Assembly: GCF_017306545.1 (NCBI RefSeq)
Contig: NZ_JAFKID010000032.1
Location: 32,801 to 96,800, forward strand
Direction of reading: 5' to 3'
Length of the DNA stretch: 64,000 nucleotides
Source of the DNA: Mesorhizobium sp.
Lineage (GTDB): Bacteria > Pseudomonadota > Alphaproteobacteria > Rhizobiales > Rhizobiaceae
Of the stretch, positions 43,890-53,447 are shown piece by piece (positions within the stretch are counted from its first letter, which is position 1; each line of letters starts with the position of its first letter). Below the pieces are notes generated by a model that ran no database searches, was not told the origin of the DNA, and worked only from the letters and a program-made list of their open reading frames with translations. The translations under genes were made by a program, and so were the position numbers.

Positions 43890-44576
43890 TCAGGCCGGTG
43901 TCGCGGGCGTGCGACGGGCGGCGCGCATCCGGATGGCGAGGCGGTCGCGCGAACAGCCGTCGAGCGCCTCTCCCGGACCGAACGTCACGGCGGCCTCTTC
44001 CCAAGCGGCGTCGAGCGCCGGGAGGTCGTCCGGCTTCACGTTGTCGTCTTCCACGAGCTGGAGATCGGCAGCGCCGTCTCCGGCGAGTTCCGCAACGGCG
44101 GCGAAGAGGGCGGCATAAGGGGATACGCGCTTTTCCAGCCGCTCGGAAAGTTCCCTGACGATGTGAGCCGCGTCGGCAAGATGAGATCGCGCCTCGTCCA
44201 GAGGCAGGATCGATAGGAACTCCAGGAACAGCGGCAGAAAATCCGGCAGCTCGCTGGAGCCGAACTGGAGGCCGTGGCTTTCATAGAGTGCCTTGAGGTC
44301 CACCATCGCCTGGCCGCGGTCGCGGGATTCGCCATGAACATGCTCGAACAAGTTCAGCGCTAGCGCGCGCGAGCGGTCGAACAGCAGAACATAGGTTTCC
44401 TCAAGCTCGTAGATATCGGCGCTAGCGAGCCATTCGAGCAGAGCTTCGAGTTCGGCGAGCGCCGCCGGAGAAAGCAGACGCTCCCCGTGCAGGGCGGCGC
44501 GAATGTCGGAAACCGACTCGACAAGCGCCGGCGTCGGGTAGCACAGCAGCGCCGACAGCGCCTTGAAGGACTTCAT
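43890..44576 (-). CDS. narJ: Nitrate reductase molybdenum cofactor assembly chaperone NarJ
   Basis: 228 aa. The TorD/NarJ fold is apparent: ALSALLCYPTPALVESVSDI, then EETYVLLFDRSRALALNLFE and HVHGESRDRGQAMVDL, the NarJ signature, and LPLFLEFLSILP. It binds NarG and delivers the cofactor. Its ATG overlaps the narH stop by one base. Confidence 0.93.
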   Translation of the reverse strand: MKSFKALSALLCYPTPALVESVSDIRAALHGERLLSPAALAELEALLEWLASADIYELEETYVLLFDRSRALALNLFEHVHGESRDRGQAMVDLKALYESHGLQFGSSELPDFLPLFLEFLSILPLDEARSHLADAAHIVRELSERLEKRVSPYAALFAAVAELAGDGAADLQLVEDDNVKPDDLPALDAAWEEAAVTFGPGEALDGCSRDRLAIRMRAARRTPATPA

Positions 44577-46102
44577 TAGGCGATCTCCATCGGGTTTTTG
44601 GCGTTGTGTTTCTTCGGCCCGCCGAATAGGTTCACGTCACTGTCGCCGCCCGAACAGCCATTGCCGAAAGAGAACCCGCATGAGCCGCGCATGCCGTAGG
44701 CTTCCTCGCTCATCTCGCGATGCGCTGTAGGGATGACGAAGCGGTCCTCGTAATTGGCGATCGCCATCACGCGGTACATCTCCTCGATCTGCGCCGCGCT
44801 CATGCCGACCTTGCGTGCGATCGCCTCGTCGGTCACGCCGTCCACCGTCTTGGCGCGCATGTAAGCGCGCATGGCGAGCATGGTTTCGAGCGCCTTGGCG
44901 ACCGGCTCCTCGTTGCCCGCTGTCAATAGGTTAGCGAGGTAGCGCAGCGGAATGCGCAGCGAGCGCACGTCCGGCATGTCGCCATCGAGGCCCATTTTCC
45001 CGGCCTCCGCCGCCGATTGGATCGGCGAGAGCGGCGGAACGTACCACACCATGGGAAGCGTCCGGTATTCCGGATGCAGAGGGAAGGCGACCTTCCATTC
45101 CACCGCCATCTTGCGTACCGGCGACCGTTTTGCAGCCTCGATCCAGTTGTCGGGCACGCCGTCCGCCCGCGCCCGCGCGACGACGTCGGGATCGTTCGGA
45201 TCGAGGAACAGGTCGAGCTGAGCCTGATAAAGTTCCTTTTCGTCGGCGATGCTCGCCGCCTTCTCGATGCCGTCGGCGTCGTAAAGCAGCACGCCGAGAT
45301 AGCGGATGCGCCCGACGCAGGTTTCCGAGCAGACCGTCGGCATGCCCGCCTCGATGCGCGGGAAGCAGAAAGTGCACTTCTCCGATTTCCCCGTCGACCA
45401 GTTATAATAAATCTTCTTGTAGGGGCAGCCGGAGATGCACATGCGCCAGCCGCGGCACTTGTCCTGGTCGATGAGGACGATGCCGTCCTCCTCACGCTTG
45501 TAGATGGCGCCCGAGGGACAGGCAGCGACGCAGGTGGGGTTGAGGCAGTGCTCGCACAGCCTCGGCAGATACATCATGAAGGTGTTCTCGAACTGCCCGT
45601 AGATGTCCCTCTGCACACCCTCGAAATTGTAGTCCTGGCGCCGCTTCTCGAACTCGCCGCCGAGGATCTCCTCCCAGTTCGGGCCCCATTCGATCTTTTC
45701 CATGCGCTCGCCGCTGACCAGCGAGCGCGGGCGTGCCGTCGGAAAGGCCTTCGATTCCGGCGCGATCTGGAGATGCTCGTAGTCGAAGGTGAAGGGCTCG
45801 TAATAGTCGTCGATCTCCGGCAGGTCGGGATTGGCGAAGATCTTGGCGAGCACGCGCCATTTCGCGCCGAGCCGCGGCTCGATCTTGCCGTCCTTGCGGC
45901 GTTTCCAGCCGCCCTTCCAGCGCTTCTGGTTCTCCCAGTCCTTGGGATAGCCGATACCGGGCTTGGTCTCGACATTGTTGAACCAAGCGTATTCGACGCC
46001 TTCGCGGCTCGTCCAGACGTTCTTGCAGGTGACCGAGCAGGTGTGGCACCCGATGCACTTGTCCAGGTTCAGCACCATGGCGATCTGGGCGCGGATCGTC
46101 AT
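44576..46102 (-). CDS. narH: Respiratory nitrate reductase beta subunit NarH
   Basis: 508 aa from the ATG that overlaps the narG stop. The four cysteine clusters are readable: CIGCHTCSVTCKN, CEHCLNPTCVAACPSGAIYK, and CRGWRMCISGCPYKKIYYN, in which tryptophan replaces one cysteine so the cluster is 3Fe-4S, and then CTFCFPRIEAGMPTVCSETC. It carries electrons between NarI and NarG on the cytoplasmic face. Normal length. Confidence 0.95.
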   Translation of the reverse strand: MTIRAQIAMVLNLDKCIGCHTCSVTCKNVWTSREGVEYAWFNNVETKPGIGYPKDWENQKRWKGGWKRRKDGKIEPRLGAKWRVLAKIFANPDLPEIDDYYEPFTFDYEHLQIAPESKAFPTARPRSLVSGERMEKIEWGPNWEEILGGEFEKRRQDYNFEGVQRDIYGQFENTFMMYLPRLCEHCLNPTCVAACPSGAIYKREEDGIVLIDQDKCRGWRMCISGCPYKKIYYNWSTGKSEKCTFCFPRIEAGMPTVCSETCVGRIRYLGVLLYDADGIEKAASIADEKELYQAQLDLFLDPNDPDVVARARADGVPDNWIEAAKRSPVRKMAVEWKVAFPLHPEYRTLPMVWYVPPLSPIQSAAEAGKMGLDGDMPDVRSLRIPLRYLANLLTAGNEEPVAKALETMLAMRAYMRAKTVDGVTDEAIARKVGMSAAQIEEMYRVMAIANYEDRFVIPTAHREMSEEAYGMRGSCGFSFGNGCSGGDSDVNLFGGPKKHNAKNPMEIA

Positions 46103-49100
46103 TCTGCGGCCTCCAACTTTTCTTCCATCCAGTCGACCGTGCCCATCTTGCGCACGATCACGAATTCGTCGCGGTTCGACCCGACGGTGCCGTAGTAATT
46201 GAACCCATAGGCCTGATGGACGTAGCCGCCGATCATGTGGGTGGGCTTGAGCACCGTGCGCGTCACCGAATTGTGGATGCCGCCGCGCTGCCCGGTGATC
46301 GGCGAGCCCGGCACGTTCACGATCTTCTCCTGCGCGTGGTACATCAGGCACATGCCGGGATTGACCCGCTGCGAGACCACCGCGCGCGCCACCAGCACGC
46401 CGTTGCGGTTGAAGGCCTCGATCCAGTCATTGTCGCGGATGCCGGCCTTTTTGGCGTCGGTCTCGGAGATCCACACCACCGGGCCGCCGCGGTTCAGCGT
46501 CAGCATCAGCAAATTATCGGAATAGGTCGAGTGGATGCCCCATTTCTGGTGCGGCGTGATGAAGTTAAGCACCACATGCGGGCTGCCGTCGTGATTGGCC
46601 TTGAGCGCGCCGGCAACGGTCTTGAGATCGACCGGCGGCTTCCAGGTGGCGAAGCCTTCGCCGAAGGCGCGCATCCACAGATGATCCTGATAGAGCTGCT
46701 GCCGGCCTGTCAGCGTGCGCCAGGGGATAAGTTCATGCACATTGGTATAGCCGGCATTGTAGCAGACATGCTCGCTTTCCAGCCCCGACCAGATCGGCGA
46801 GGAAATGATCTTGCGCGGCTGGGCGACGACGTCGCGGAAACGGATCTTCTCGTCCTCCTTCGGCATGGCGAGATGCGCGTGCTCGCGCCCGGTGCGCTTG
46901 GAAAGCGCCTCCCATGAGCGCACGGCCACCGCGCCGTTCGTCTCGGGCGCCAGCATCAGGATGACCTCGGCGGCGTCGATGTCGGTCTCGATCCTGGCAA
47001 GCCCCCTGGTCGAGCCTTCATCCGGCACCACGCCGTTCAGCGCCTTCAGCGCCTTGACCTCATGGCTGGTTTCCCAGGCGATGCCCTTGCCGCCATTGCC
47101 GAGCTTGTCCATCAGCGGCCCGAGCGCGGTGAAGCGCTTGCCGAGATTGGGATAGTCGCGCTCCACCACCGACACCTGCGGCATGGTCAGCCCCGGAACC
47201 GGGTCGGTCTCGCCGCGCTTCCAGTCCTTCACATCGAGCGGCTGCGCCAGTTCGCCGGGACTGTCGTGCTGGATGGGCGTGAGCACCACGTCCGTCTCGA
47301 CGCCGAGCACTTCCGGCGCCACCTTCGAGAAGGCGCGTGCGATGCCGCGATAGATGTCCCAGTCCGTGCGCGAGCCCCAGACAGGGTCCACCGCCGCCGA
47401 GAGCGGATGGATGAAGGGGTGCATGTCGGAGGTGTTGAGGTCATTCTTCTCGTACCAGGTGGCCGTCGGCAGCACGATGTCGGAATAGACACAGGTCGTG
47501 GACATGCGGAAATCGAGCGTCACCAGGAGGTCGAGCTTGCCTTTCGGCGCCTCGTCGCGCCAGACGACTTCCTTCGGCTTTTCGCGGCCTTCCTCACCGA
47601 GGTCCTTGCCCAGCACGCCATGATAGGTGCCGAGCAGGTGCTTGAGGAAATACTCGTGCCCCTTGCCGGACGACCCCAAAAGGTTGGAACGCCAGACGAA
47701 GAGGTTGCGCGGCCAATTGTCAGGATGATCGGGATCTTGGCATGCAAGCTCCAGTTCGCCCGATTTCAGCGCCGACACCACATAGTCGGCCGGCTCCTGT
47801 CCTTTCGCATTGGCCTTTGCTGCGAGATCGAGCGGATTCGCCCTAAGCTGCGGTGCCGACGGCAGCCAGCCCATGCGCTCGGCGCGGACATTGTAGTCGA
47901 TCATGCTGCCCGACCAGTCACCGTCCGGTGCTGTGGGCGAGAGGATTTCGGAGACAGACAGTGTTTCGTAGCGCCACTGGTCGGAATGCGCATAGAAGAA
48001 GGAGGTCCCGTTCATTTGCCGCGGTGGTCTGTTCCAGTCAAGCGCGAAGGCAAGCGGCAGCCATCCGGTCTGCGGCCGCAGCTTCTCCTGCCCGACATAG
48101 TGCGACCAGCCGCCGCCTGACTGGCCGATCGCGCCGCACATCACCAGCATGTTGATGATGGCGCGATAGCTCATGTCCATGTGGTACCAATGGTTCAGAC
48201 CGGCGCCGAGGATTACCATGGAGCGCCCGTTGGTCTTCTCCGCGTTGGTCGCGAACTCGCGCGCCACCGTAATGATCGCCTGGCGCGGAACGCCGGTGAC
48301 CTTCTCGGCCCAGGCGGGCGTACAGGGCATGTCCTGATTATAGGAGTTGGCGGCATTCTCGTCGCCGAGCCCGCGGTCGATGCCGTAATTGGCGCACAAC
48401 AGATCGAATACCGTGGCGACAAGCGCCTCGCCCTCGGCCAGCTTCACGCGGCTGGCGGGAACGGCGCGGATCAGGAGCTCGCCATGCTCCGTCCTGACGA
48501 AATGCGAATGCGCGCGGCCCCCGAAATCGGGGAAGGCGACGGGAACAGCTTCCCCGCCTCCGATCTGGCTGAGCTTCAGTCGGATGTCGCGGCCCTTGCC
48601 ATCCTTTTCCTCGAGATTCCAGCGGCCACGCTGCTTTTCCCAGCGAAAGCCCGCCGTGCCGTGCGGGGCAACAACTTCGCCGGACGTCTCGTCAAGCCCG
48701 ACTGTCTTCCACTCCGCATTCTCATGCTCGCCGAGCCCGCCGTCGAAATCCGACGCCCGGACAAAGCGATCGGGCACGTAGCTGTCGCCCTTTTTGACCA
48801 GGCGCACCAGCATCGGCATGTCGGTGTAGCGGCGTGCATAGTCGGCGAAATACGGCACCTGCCGCTCGACATGGTATTCCTTGAGAATGACGTGGCCCAT
48901 GGCGAGCGCCAGCGCCGCGTCGGTGCCCTGCTGCGGCTGCAGCCAGATATCGGCGAACTTGGTCGCCTCTGCGTAATCAGGCGAGACGACGGCGCTCTTT
49001 GTGCCCTTGTAGCGCGCTTCGGTGTAGAAGTGCGCATCGGGCGTGCGCGTCTGCGGTACGTTCGAACCCCACAGAATGAGGAAGCCGGCGTTGTACCAGT

Positions 49101-49824
49101 CGGCGGATTCGGCGACGTCTGTCTGTTCGCCCCAAGTCTGCGGCGAGGACGGCGGCAGGTCGCAGTACCAGTCGTAGAATGACAGGCAGGTGCCCCCGAG
49201 CAGCGAAAGGTAGCGCGTGCCGGCAGCATAGGAAACCATCGACATGGCGGGGATCGGCGAGAACCCCGCCACGCGATCAGGGCCATGTTTCCTCACTGTG
49301 TAGGCGTTGGCGGCGGCGACGATCTCGTTGGCCTCGTCCCAATCCGCCCGCACGAAACCACCATGGCCGCGGATGGACGTATAGGAACTGCGCTTTTGCG
49401 CGTCCTCCACGATCGAGGCCCAGGCGGCGACCGGCGCCTTGGTCTTGCGCGCCTCACGCCACAACCTGAGCAGGCGCCCCCGCACAAGTGGGTATTTCAC
49501 ACGATTGCCGGAATAGAGATACCACGAATAGCTCGCCCCTCTGGGACAGCCGCGCGGCTCGTGGTTGGGCAAGTCTGGACGGGTTCGCGGGTAGTCAGTC
49601 TGCTGCGTCTCCCAGGTGACGATCCCGCCTTTGACATAAATCTTCCACGAGCAGGAGCCCGTGCAGTTCACGCCATGTGTCGAGCGCACGATCTTGTCGT
49701 GCTGCCATCGCTTCCGGTAGCCGTCTTCCCAAACGCGGTTCTCGCCGGTGACGATGCCGTGACCATCGGAGAACGTCGCGAGTTCCTTGCGAAAGAACAT
49801 TAGCCGATCGAGGAAGTGGCTCAT
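46099..49824 (-). CDS. narG: Respiratory nitrate reductase alpha subunit NarG
   Basis: 1241 aa from MSHFLDRLMFFRKELATFSD, with AAGGAG before the ATG. Near the N-terminus HGVNCTGSCSW gives the His-Cys ligands of the FS0 4Fe-4S cluster. YCDLPPSSPQTWGEQTDVAE carries the aspartate ligand of molybdenum, marking a membrane-bound Nar enzyme. It reduces nitrate to nitrite in the cytoplasm, using the molybdo-bis-MGD cofactor. First gene of a narGHJI-parvulin-orf operon; no narK is adjacent. All long motifs are intact. Confidence 0.96.
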   Translation of the reverse strand: MSHFLDRLMFFRKELATFSDGHGIVTGENRVWEDGYRKRWQHDKIVRSTHGVNCTGSCSWKIYVKGGIVTWETQQTDYPRTRPDLPNHEPRGCPRGASYSWYLYSGNRVKYPLVRGRLLRLWREARKTKAPVAAWASIVEDAQKRSSYTSIRGHGGFVRADWDEANEIVAAANAYTVRKHGPDRVAGFSPIPAMSMVSYAAGTRYLSLLGGTCLSFYDWYCDLPPSSPQTWGEQTDVAESADWYNAGFLILWGSNVPQTRTPDAHFYTEARYKGTKSAVVSPDYAEATKFADIWLQPQQGTDAALALAMGHVILKEYHVERQVPYFADYARRYTDMPMLVRLVKKGDSYVPDRFVRASDFDGGLGEHENAEWKTVGLDETSGEVVAPHGTAGFRWEKQRGRWNLEEKDGKGRDIRLKLSQIGGGEAVPVAFPDFGGRAHSHFVRTEHGELLIRAVPASRVKLAEGEALVATVFDLLCANYGIDRGLGDENAANSYNQDMPCTPAWAEKVTGVPRQAIITVAREFATNAEKTNGRSMVILGAGLNHWYHMDMSYRAIINMLVMCGAIGQSGGGWSHYVGQEKLRPQTGWLPLAFALDWNRPPRQMNGTSFFYAHSDQWRYETLSVSEILSPTAPDGDWSGSMIDYNVRAERMGWLPSAPQLRANPLDLAAKANAKGQEPADYVVSALKSGELELACQDPDHPDNWPRNLFVWRSNLLGSSGKGHEYFLKHLLGTYHGVLGKDLGEEGREKPKEVVWRDEAPKGKLDLLVTLDFRMSTTCVYSDIVLPTATWYEKNDLNTSDMHPFIHPLSAAVDPVWGSRTDWDIYRGIARAFSKVAPEVLGVETDVVLTPIQHDSPGELAQPLDVKDWKRGETDPVPGLTMPQVSVVERDYPNLGKRFTALGPLMDKLGNGGKGIAWETSHEVKALKALNGVVPDEGSTRGLARIETDIDAAEVILMLAPETNGAVAVRSWEALSKRTGREHAHLAMPKEDEKIRFRDVVAQPRKIISSPIWSGLESEHVCYNAGYTNVHELIPWRTLTGRQQLYQDHLWMRAFGEGFATWKPPVDLKTVAGALKANHDGSPHVVLNFITPHQKWGIHSTYSDNLLMLTLNRGGPVVWISETDAKKAGIRDNDWIEAFNRNGVLVARAVVSQRVNPGMCLMYHAQEKIVNVPGSPITGQRGGIHNSVTRTVLKPTHMIGGYVHQAYGFNYYGTVGSNRDEFVIVRKMGTVDWMEEKLEAAE

Positions 49825-50260
49825 GCAAGAACTCCTTCGGGCGGCGTTGACAACCGCGCAACGGCAGCCGGACACTCTGACGTAAGCCCGACCAAAGTTG
49901 GAAAAGGATAACGCAGAGCTTCGTCCGCGCGAGTATGATCAGTTCTGGTGAATCGCATCCGATGACCGCCCCCAAACGCTCACGACTCTCTCGCAATCCG
50001 ATAGGATGCGGATATCTGTCATCGCAAAAAGATTGTTATCTTTGCGCTTGAACAAACTTCAGGTGGATAGTTCTCGGGATTGCCTGGCGCTTCATGCGGA
50101 ATGGGGACCACCATCCCATCGCTCCGAAATGTGATTCAGATTGATCCGGCGGCTGGTGAACGAGCATCAATTCGACAAGCCAGTGCTCGAGCGACGATAC
50201 GGGATATTGAACGCTCCAAGGCGGGGCGCCGCGCCTGATCTTGGTCGGCTGCGGTCTCGT
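49825..50260. other. narG upstream region
   Basis: About 435 bases without a gene. A hairpin AAAGAT-TGTT-ATCTTT with flanking CGC/GCG sits at 50023-50046, about 200 bases before narG. Unlike the other anaerobic genes in the window, no good TTGAT-N4-ATCAA box is visible. Confidence 0.5.
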
Positions 50261-50821
50261 TCAAAGCAAGACGGAGGCGGGCTGCGCCCTTGGCTGGCCA
50301 GGAGGATTGTCCCGCTTGCGGTCGGCCAATGCGGCGAAGCACCATTCGGCGATTTGCACGGCGTCCGGCGCCAGTTGTTCCGCCATGCTGTCGGAGAATC
50401 TTTGAAATGCCGGCAGATTCAATCCGTTCACTCCAACAATCACCGGACGGCCAAGTTCGAGAGCGGAGGCGATCGCTCCGGCCAAGCCTTTACCCTCGGA
50501 CTCCTGCTTCCCGAACTTGTTGACCACCAGCACTTCGGCTCGCTCCAGAGCGCCCTCGACCCACAGCACCGATTGTTCCAGCGCGCCGGCATCGAGTCGG
50601 CAGCCACGAGCTTCCGGGCCGCGATCGACGCTGATGCGCACCACTGGCCCGTTGGGCAGCAGCCGCAGATCCATGTCGCACCGTGGGCAATCCTGCCGGT
50701 CGATATTGGTCTGGACGGTCCCCGCCAGGGCGATGCCTTGCGTTTCGAGCAGTGAGACGACTTCGGCCATAAGAAGATCAATGCGGCCTTTGCCCTGTAC
50801 GGTCACATAACCCAATCTCAT
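50261..50821 (-). CDS. DUF2478-type P-loop-like protein linked to molybdenum metabolism
   Basis: 186 aa from MRLGYVTVQGKGRIDLLMAE. It carries IALAGTVQTNIDRQDCPRCD with a CPRCD cysteine pair, VLWVEGALERAEVLVVNKFG, then SEGKGLAGAIASALELGRPV and IVGVNG, the pattern of DUF2478 nucleotide-binding-like proteins seen beside molybdate uptake and Moco genes. The classical Walker A lysine loop is missing at the start, so activity is uncertain. It follows moeA on the same strand. Confidence 0.7.
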   Translation of the reverse strand: MRLGYVTVQGKGRIDLLMAEVVSLLETQGIALAGTVQTNIDRQDCPRCDMDLRLLPNGPVVRISVDRGPEARGCRLDAGALEQSVLWVEGALERAEVLVVNKFGKQESEGKGLAGAIASALELGRPVIVGVNGLNLPAFQRFSDSMAEQLAPDAVQIAEWCFAALADRKRDNPPGQPRAQPASVLL

Positions 50822-50843
50822 CGATGTGTTTCCTCTAGGTCGC

Positions 50844-52127
50844 TCACCCGTCGTGAAATGGTAGGAACTCCAGCATGTCGCCAAGCCGGACGCGGTCGGT
50901 TTCCGATGGGATCAGAAGCAGCCCGTCCGCCTTCGCCAGCAATCCTGCCCGGTGCGAAACCTCCGAAGTCACGATGTTCGCGGTCCTGGTACCGTAACCG
51001 TCATAGCTGCCGAGGCATGCCGGGAGAAATTCGCAACGTCCCGGATGCCGTGGCCGGTCGAAACCCGCACGGACGATGATGCGGCGCGGCGTTCCTTCCG
51101 AAATCCCCGCCAGCGCCTCTGCAATGCGCGCTCCGATTACATGCCAGGTGACGAAAGCCGAAACCGGGTTACCCGGCAAGCCCAGGTAGATCGCGGCGCC
51201 GATGCGGCCGATCATCAAGGGCTTGCCCGGTTTCATGGCTACTTTCCTTACGTGGATGCTGCCGCCGGCCGCGCGCAGCACCGCCGGCATATGGTCCTCA
51301 CCGCCGACAGAAACGCCGCCGGTGGAAACCACAAGGTCTGCAGCATGGGAAGCTCGTTCCAGCGTCTCCCGCAACTGTTCGGGCTTGTCGGGCACGCTAC
51401 CCATATCGATCGCATCCACCCAGGGCAGATCAAGTGAGCCCTGAAGGTGATAGCGGTTGGAATTCCAAATCTGTCCGTGCTCCAGCCGAGCGCCTGGCTC
51501 CCGCAATTCGGAGCCGGTGCTGAAGAAGGCCACCCTGACGCGGCGACGCACGGCGACCTCGCCACAGCCTGCGCAGGCGAGCAGCGCCGCCGCGCGAGGG
51601 CCGATGCGCCTCCCCGCCGGCAGAAGCTGCGTACCGGCGGCAAGATCCTCGCCGGCGCGCCGGATGTTGCTGCCCCGCTCGGGACGACGCGAGAGCCAAA
51701 TACCATCTCCTTCCAGCCGCGTCATTTCCTGCATAACCACGGCATCACATCCCGCGGGAACGGCCGCGCCTGTAAAGATATGCAAGGCCGTTCCGGGAGG
51801 CAGAGGCGCGGCGGACGTGTCGCCGGCTACGAGGCGCCCCGCAACCGGCAGGTGCCACGGCCCCTTGCCGACGAGGTCGGCAAGCCGGACCGCGTAGCCG
51901 TCCATGGCGGAGTTGTCGAACAGCGGTAGCAGCGTTTCGGCATTCTCCGATTCCGCGAGCACCCGGCCATGAGCCCGGACGAGCGGTATGCGCTCTACCT
52001 CCCCAACCGGCGTAACAAGCGCCAATCCGCGGCGCAGAGCCTCGTCGACGGAAACTAATCCATCCGGCACCAACTCGGTGTCGCAACCACAATAGAATGG
52101 ATCGGATAGTGTAGACGAAGAGGTCAT
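50844..52127 (-). CDS. moeA: Molybdopterin molybdenumtransferase MoeA
   Basis: 427 aa from MTSSSTLSDPFYCGCDTELV. MoeA inserts molybdate into adenylated molybdopterin. Motifs: LPLFDNSAMDGYAVR, GTALHIFTGAAVPAGCDAVV, TGSELREPG, STGGVSVGGEDHM, and KPGKPLMIGRIG followed by LGLPGNPVSAFV. The residues of the catalytic DNSAMDGYA and the GGVSVG loop are kept. The nearby nitrate reductase needs this cofactor. A GGAGGAGG site precedes the start. Confidence 0.93.
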   Translation of the reverse strand: MTSSSTLSDPFYCGCDTELVPDGLVSVDEALRRGLALVTPVGEVERIPLVRAHGRVLAESENAETLLPLFDNSAMDGYAVRLADLVGKGPWHLPVAGRLVAGDTSAAPLPPGTALHIFTGAAVPAGCDAVVMQEMTRLEGDGIWLSRRPERGSNIRRAGEDLAAGTQLLPAGRRIGPRAAALLACAGCGEVAVRRRVRVAFFSTGSELREPGARLEHGQIWNSNRYHLQGSLDLPWVDAIDMGSVPDKPEQLRETLERASHAADLVVSTGGVSVGGEDHMPAVLRAAGGSIHVRKVAMKPGKPLMIGRIGAAIYLGLPGNPVSAFVTWHVIGARIAEALAGISEGTPRRIIVRAGFDRPRHPGRCEFLPACLGSYDGYGTRTANIVTSEVSHRAGLLAKADGLLLIPSETDRVRLGDMLEFLPFHDG

Positions 52128-52223
52128 GTGAATAATTTCGCCTCCTCCGCGGAGAGTTGAACCAAGCAAATTCATCTGCTGCTGCGTAGTCTGGACAGGA
52201 CCGATCGACACCACGATTTCATC

Positions 52224-53348
52224 TCACGCCCCCATCATGCCGGTAAGACTTCGGAACATTGCGCGCAGCATGCCGAAGAAGGTGATGGCCCAAGCAAATA
52301 GGGCTATATAGAGGAAAGCGCGTGGTAAAGGAGTCAAGAAGCCAAATTCCATGGCGCGGTCCATCTGCCAGGTGCAGGCGGCATACATACCGAGCGGGAA
52401 CACCGCGCCCCAGTAGAGCGGGTCATAGGTGAATGGGAAGCGCCGGTAGCCATAGCGCCATATACCGAGCAGTAGCAGCATGGGGATCCACCAGGTGCCC
52501 GTGGCCCAGTAAAAGACCGTGAAGCCCTTGAGAAAGGGCAGCAGCGACGAGAGATAGGGCGCGTGCGGCGCGTTCAGGATCAGCAGCGAACCGGCCAGGG
52601 CGGAGATGGCCATCGCCCCCATGTTGATCCAGTAAGGCGGCGCCAGATCGCCAGGCGAGAAGCGGAAGAAGGCATATCGGTAAAAGATCAGCGACATCAT
52701 CCAGATGTAGAGCATGCCGCCCCACAGCCACATGGACAATGCCACGAGGTTGAGTTCGAGCCGGTAGGGCTGGTCGATGCGTGCCGCCAGCAATGCGCTC
52801 GAAACCGACACTGCCTGCGTGGCCACGACCGCCAGCAGCCAGCCGCCGGTGATGCCCTTGTCCAGCGTGGGCTTTTCCTGGCGAACGGTGAAGGCGGTGA
52901 AGATGGTGTAGGTCAGGCATGTCCACAAAAAGACAGCCAGCAGCCACAAACTGCCGCCAATCACGATGTCTTCTTCGAGCACCATGAACTGACTGGCTAG
53001 GATGCCCGTGCCGGCAACAGTGGTGAAGTAACCCGGCCCGGTCAGGTGGGCGACCATGTCCCCGAAGAAGCGCCGCGGGTAGCGCCAGGCCCGCAAGCCG
53101 TACAGCATGCAAAGGACGGCATATTGCCCGATGTTCAAATAGAACAGTGCCGTCGCAAGCGTCTGGTGCTCCATCATAAAGGCTGCCAGCGAGACGATGC
53201 CGGTGGCCATCACCAGCCCGAAATACGCGGGTGACAGTTCTGCAAGGCCCGTCGCCAATCCTTGCTGCTGCAGTATCGGGCCAGCGGACGTCACGGTCTT
53301 CTCGCCCGTGGTGGTTGAAGTTCGCATCGGCAGCGATGCCTCGGCCAT
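52224..53348 (-). CDS. TehA/SLAC1-family membrane transporter
   Basis: 374 aa from MAEASLPMRTSTTTG; an ATG seven codons on is also possible. About ten membrane helices with the SLAC1/TehA phrases FGLVMATGIVSLAAFMMEHQ, YFTTVAGTGILASQFMVLEE and WGAVFPLGMYAACTWQMDRA. This group includes tellurite/dicarboxylate exporters and anion channels; a nitrate/nitrite or other anion role fits the nar context but is not shown. It is transcribed leftward between the P450 gene and moeA. Confidence 0.85.
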   Translation of the reverse strand: MAEASLPMRTSTTTGEKTVTSAGPILQQQGLATGLAELSPAYFGLVMATGIVSLAAFMMEHQTLATALFYLNIGQYAVLCMLYGLRAWRYPRRFFGDMVAHLTGPGYFTTVAGTGILASQFMVLEEDIVIGGSLWLLAVFLWTCLTYTIFTAFTVRQEKPTLDKGITGGWLLAVVATQAVSVSSALLAARIDQPYRLELNLVALSMWLWGGMLYIWMMSLIFYRYAFFRFSPGDLAPPYWINMGAMAISALAGSLLILNAPHAPYLSSLLPFLKGFTVFYWATGTWWIPMLLLLGIWRYGYRRFPFTYDPLYWGAVFPLGMYAACTWQMDRAMEFGFLTPLPRAFLYIALFAWAITFFGMLRAMFRSLTGMMGA

Positions 53349-53447
53349 CCTTTTTCCCGGTCGCGGGCAAGGCGCCGCCTTCCCGCCGAGAACACGTCGC
53401 GAATGAGAGGGCAGCACTTGCCGGAAAACATGCGTTGTCTCCTGAAG

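Noticed and set aside
50041-50060. TTGAACAAACTTCAG upstream of narG as an FNR site
   Set aside because: Only the outer TTGA/TTCA resemble the consensus and the spacing does not fit, so it was not listed as a site.
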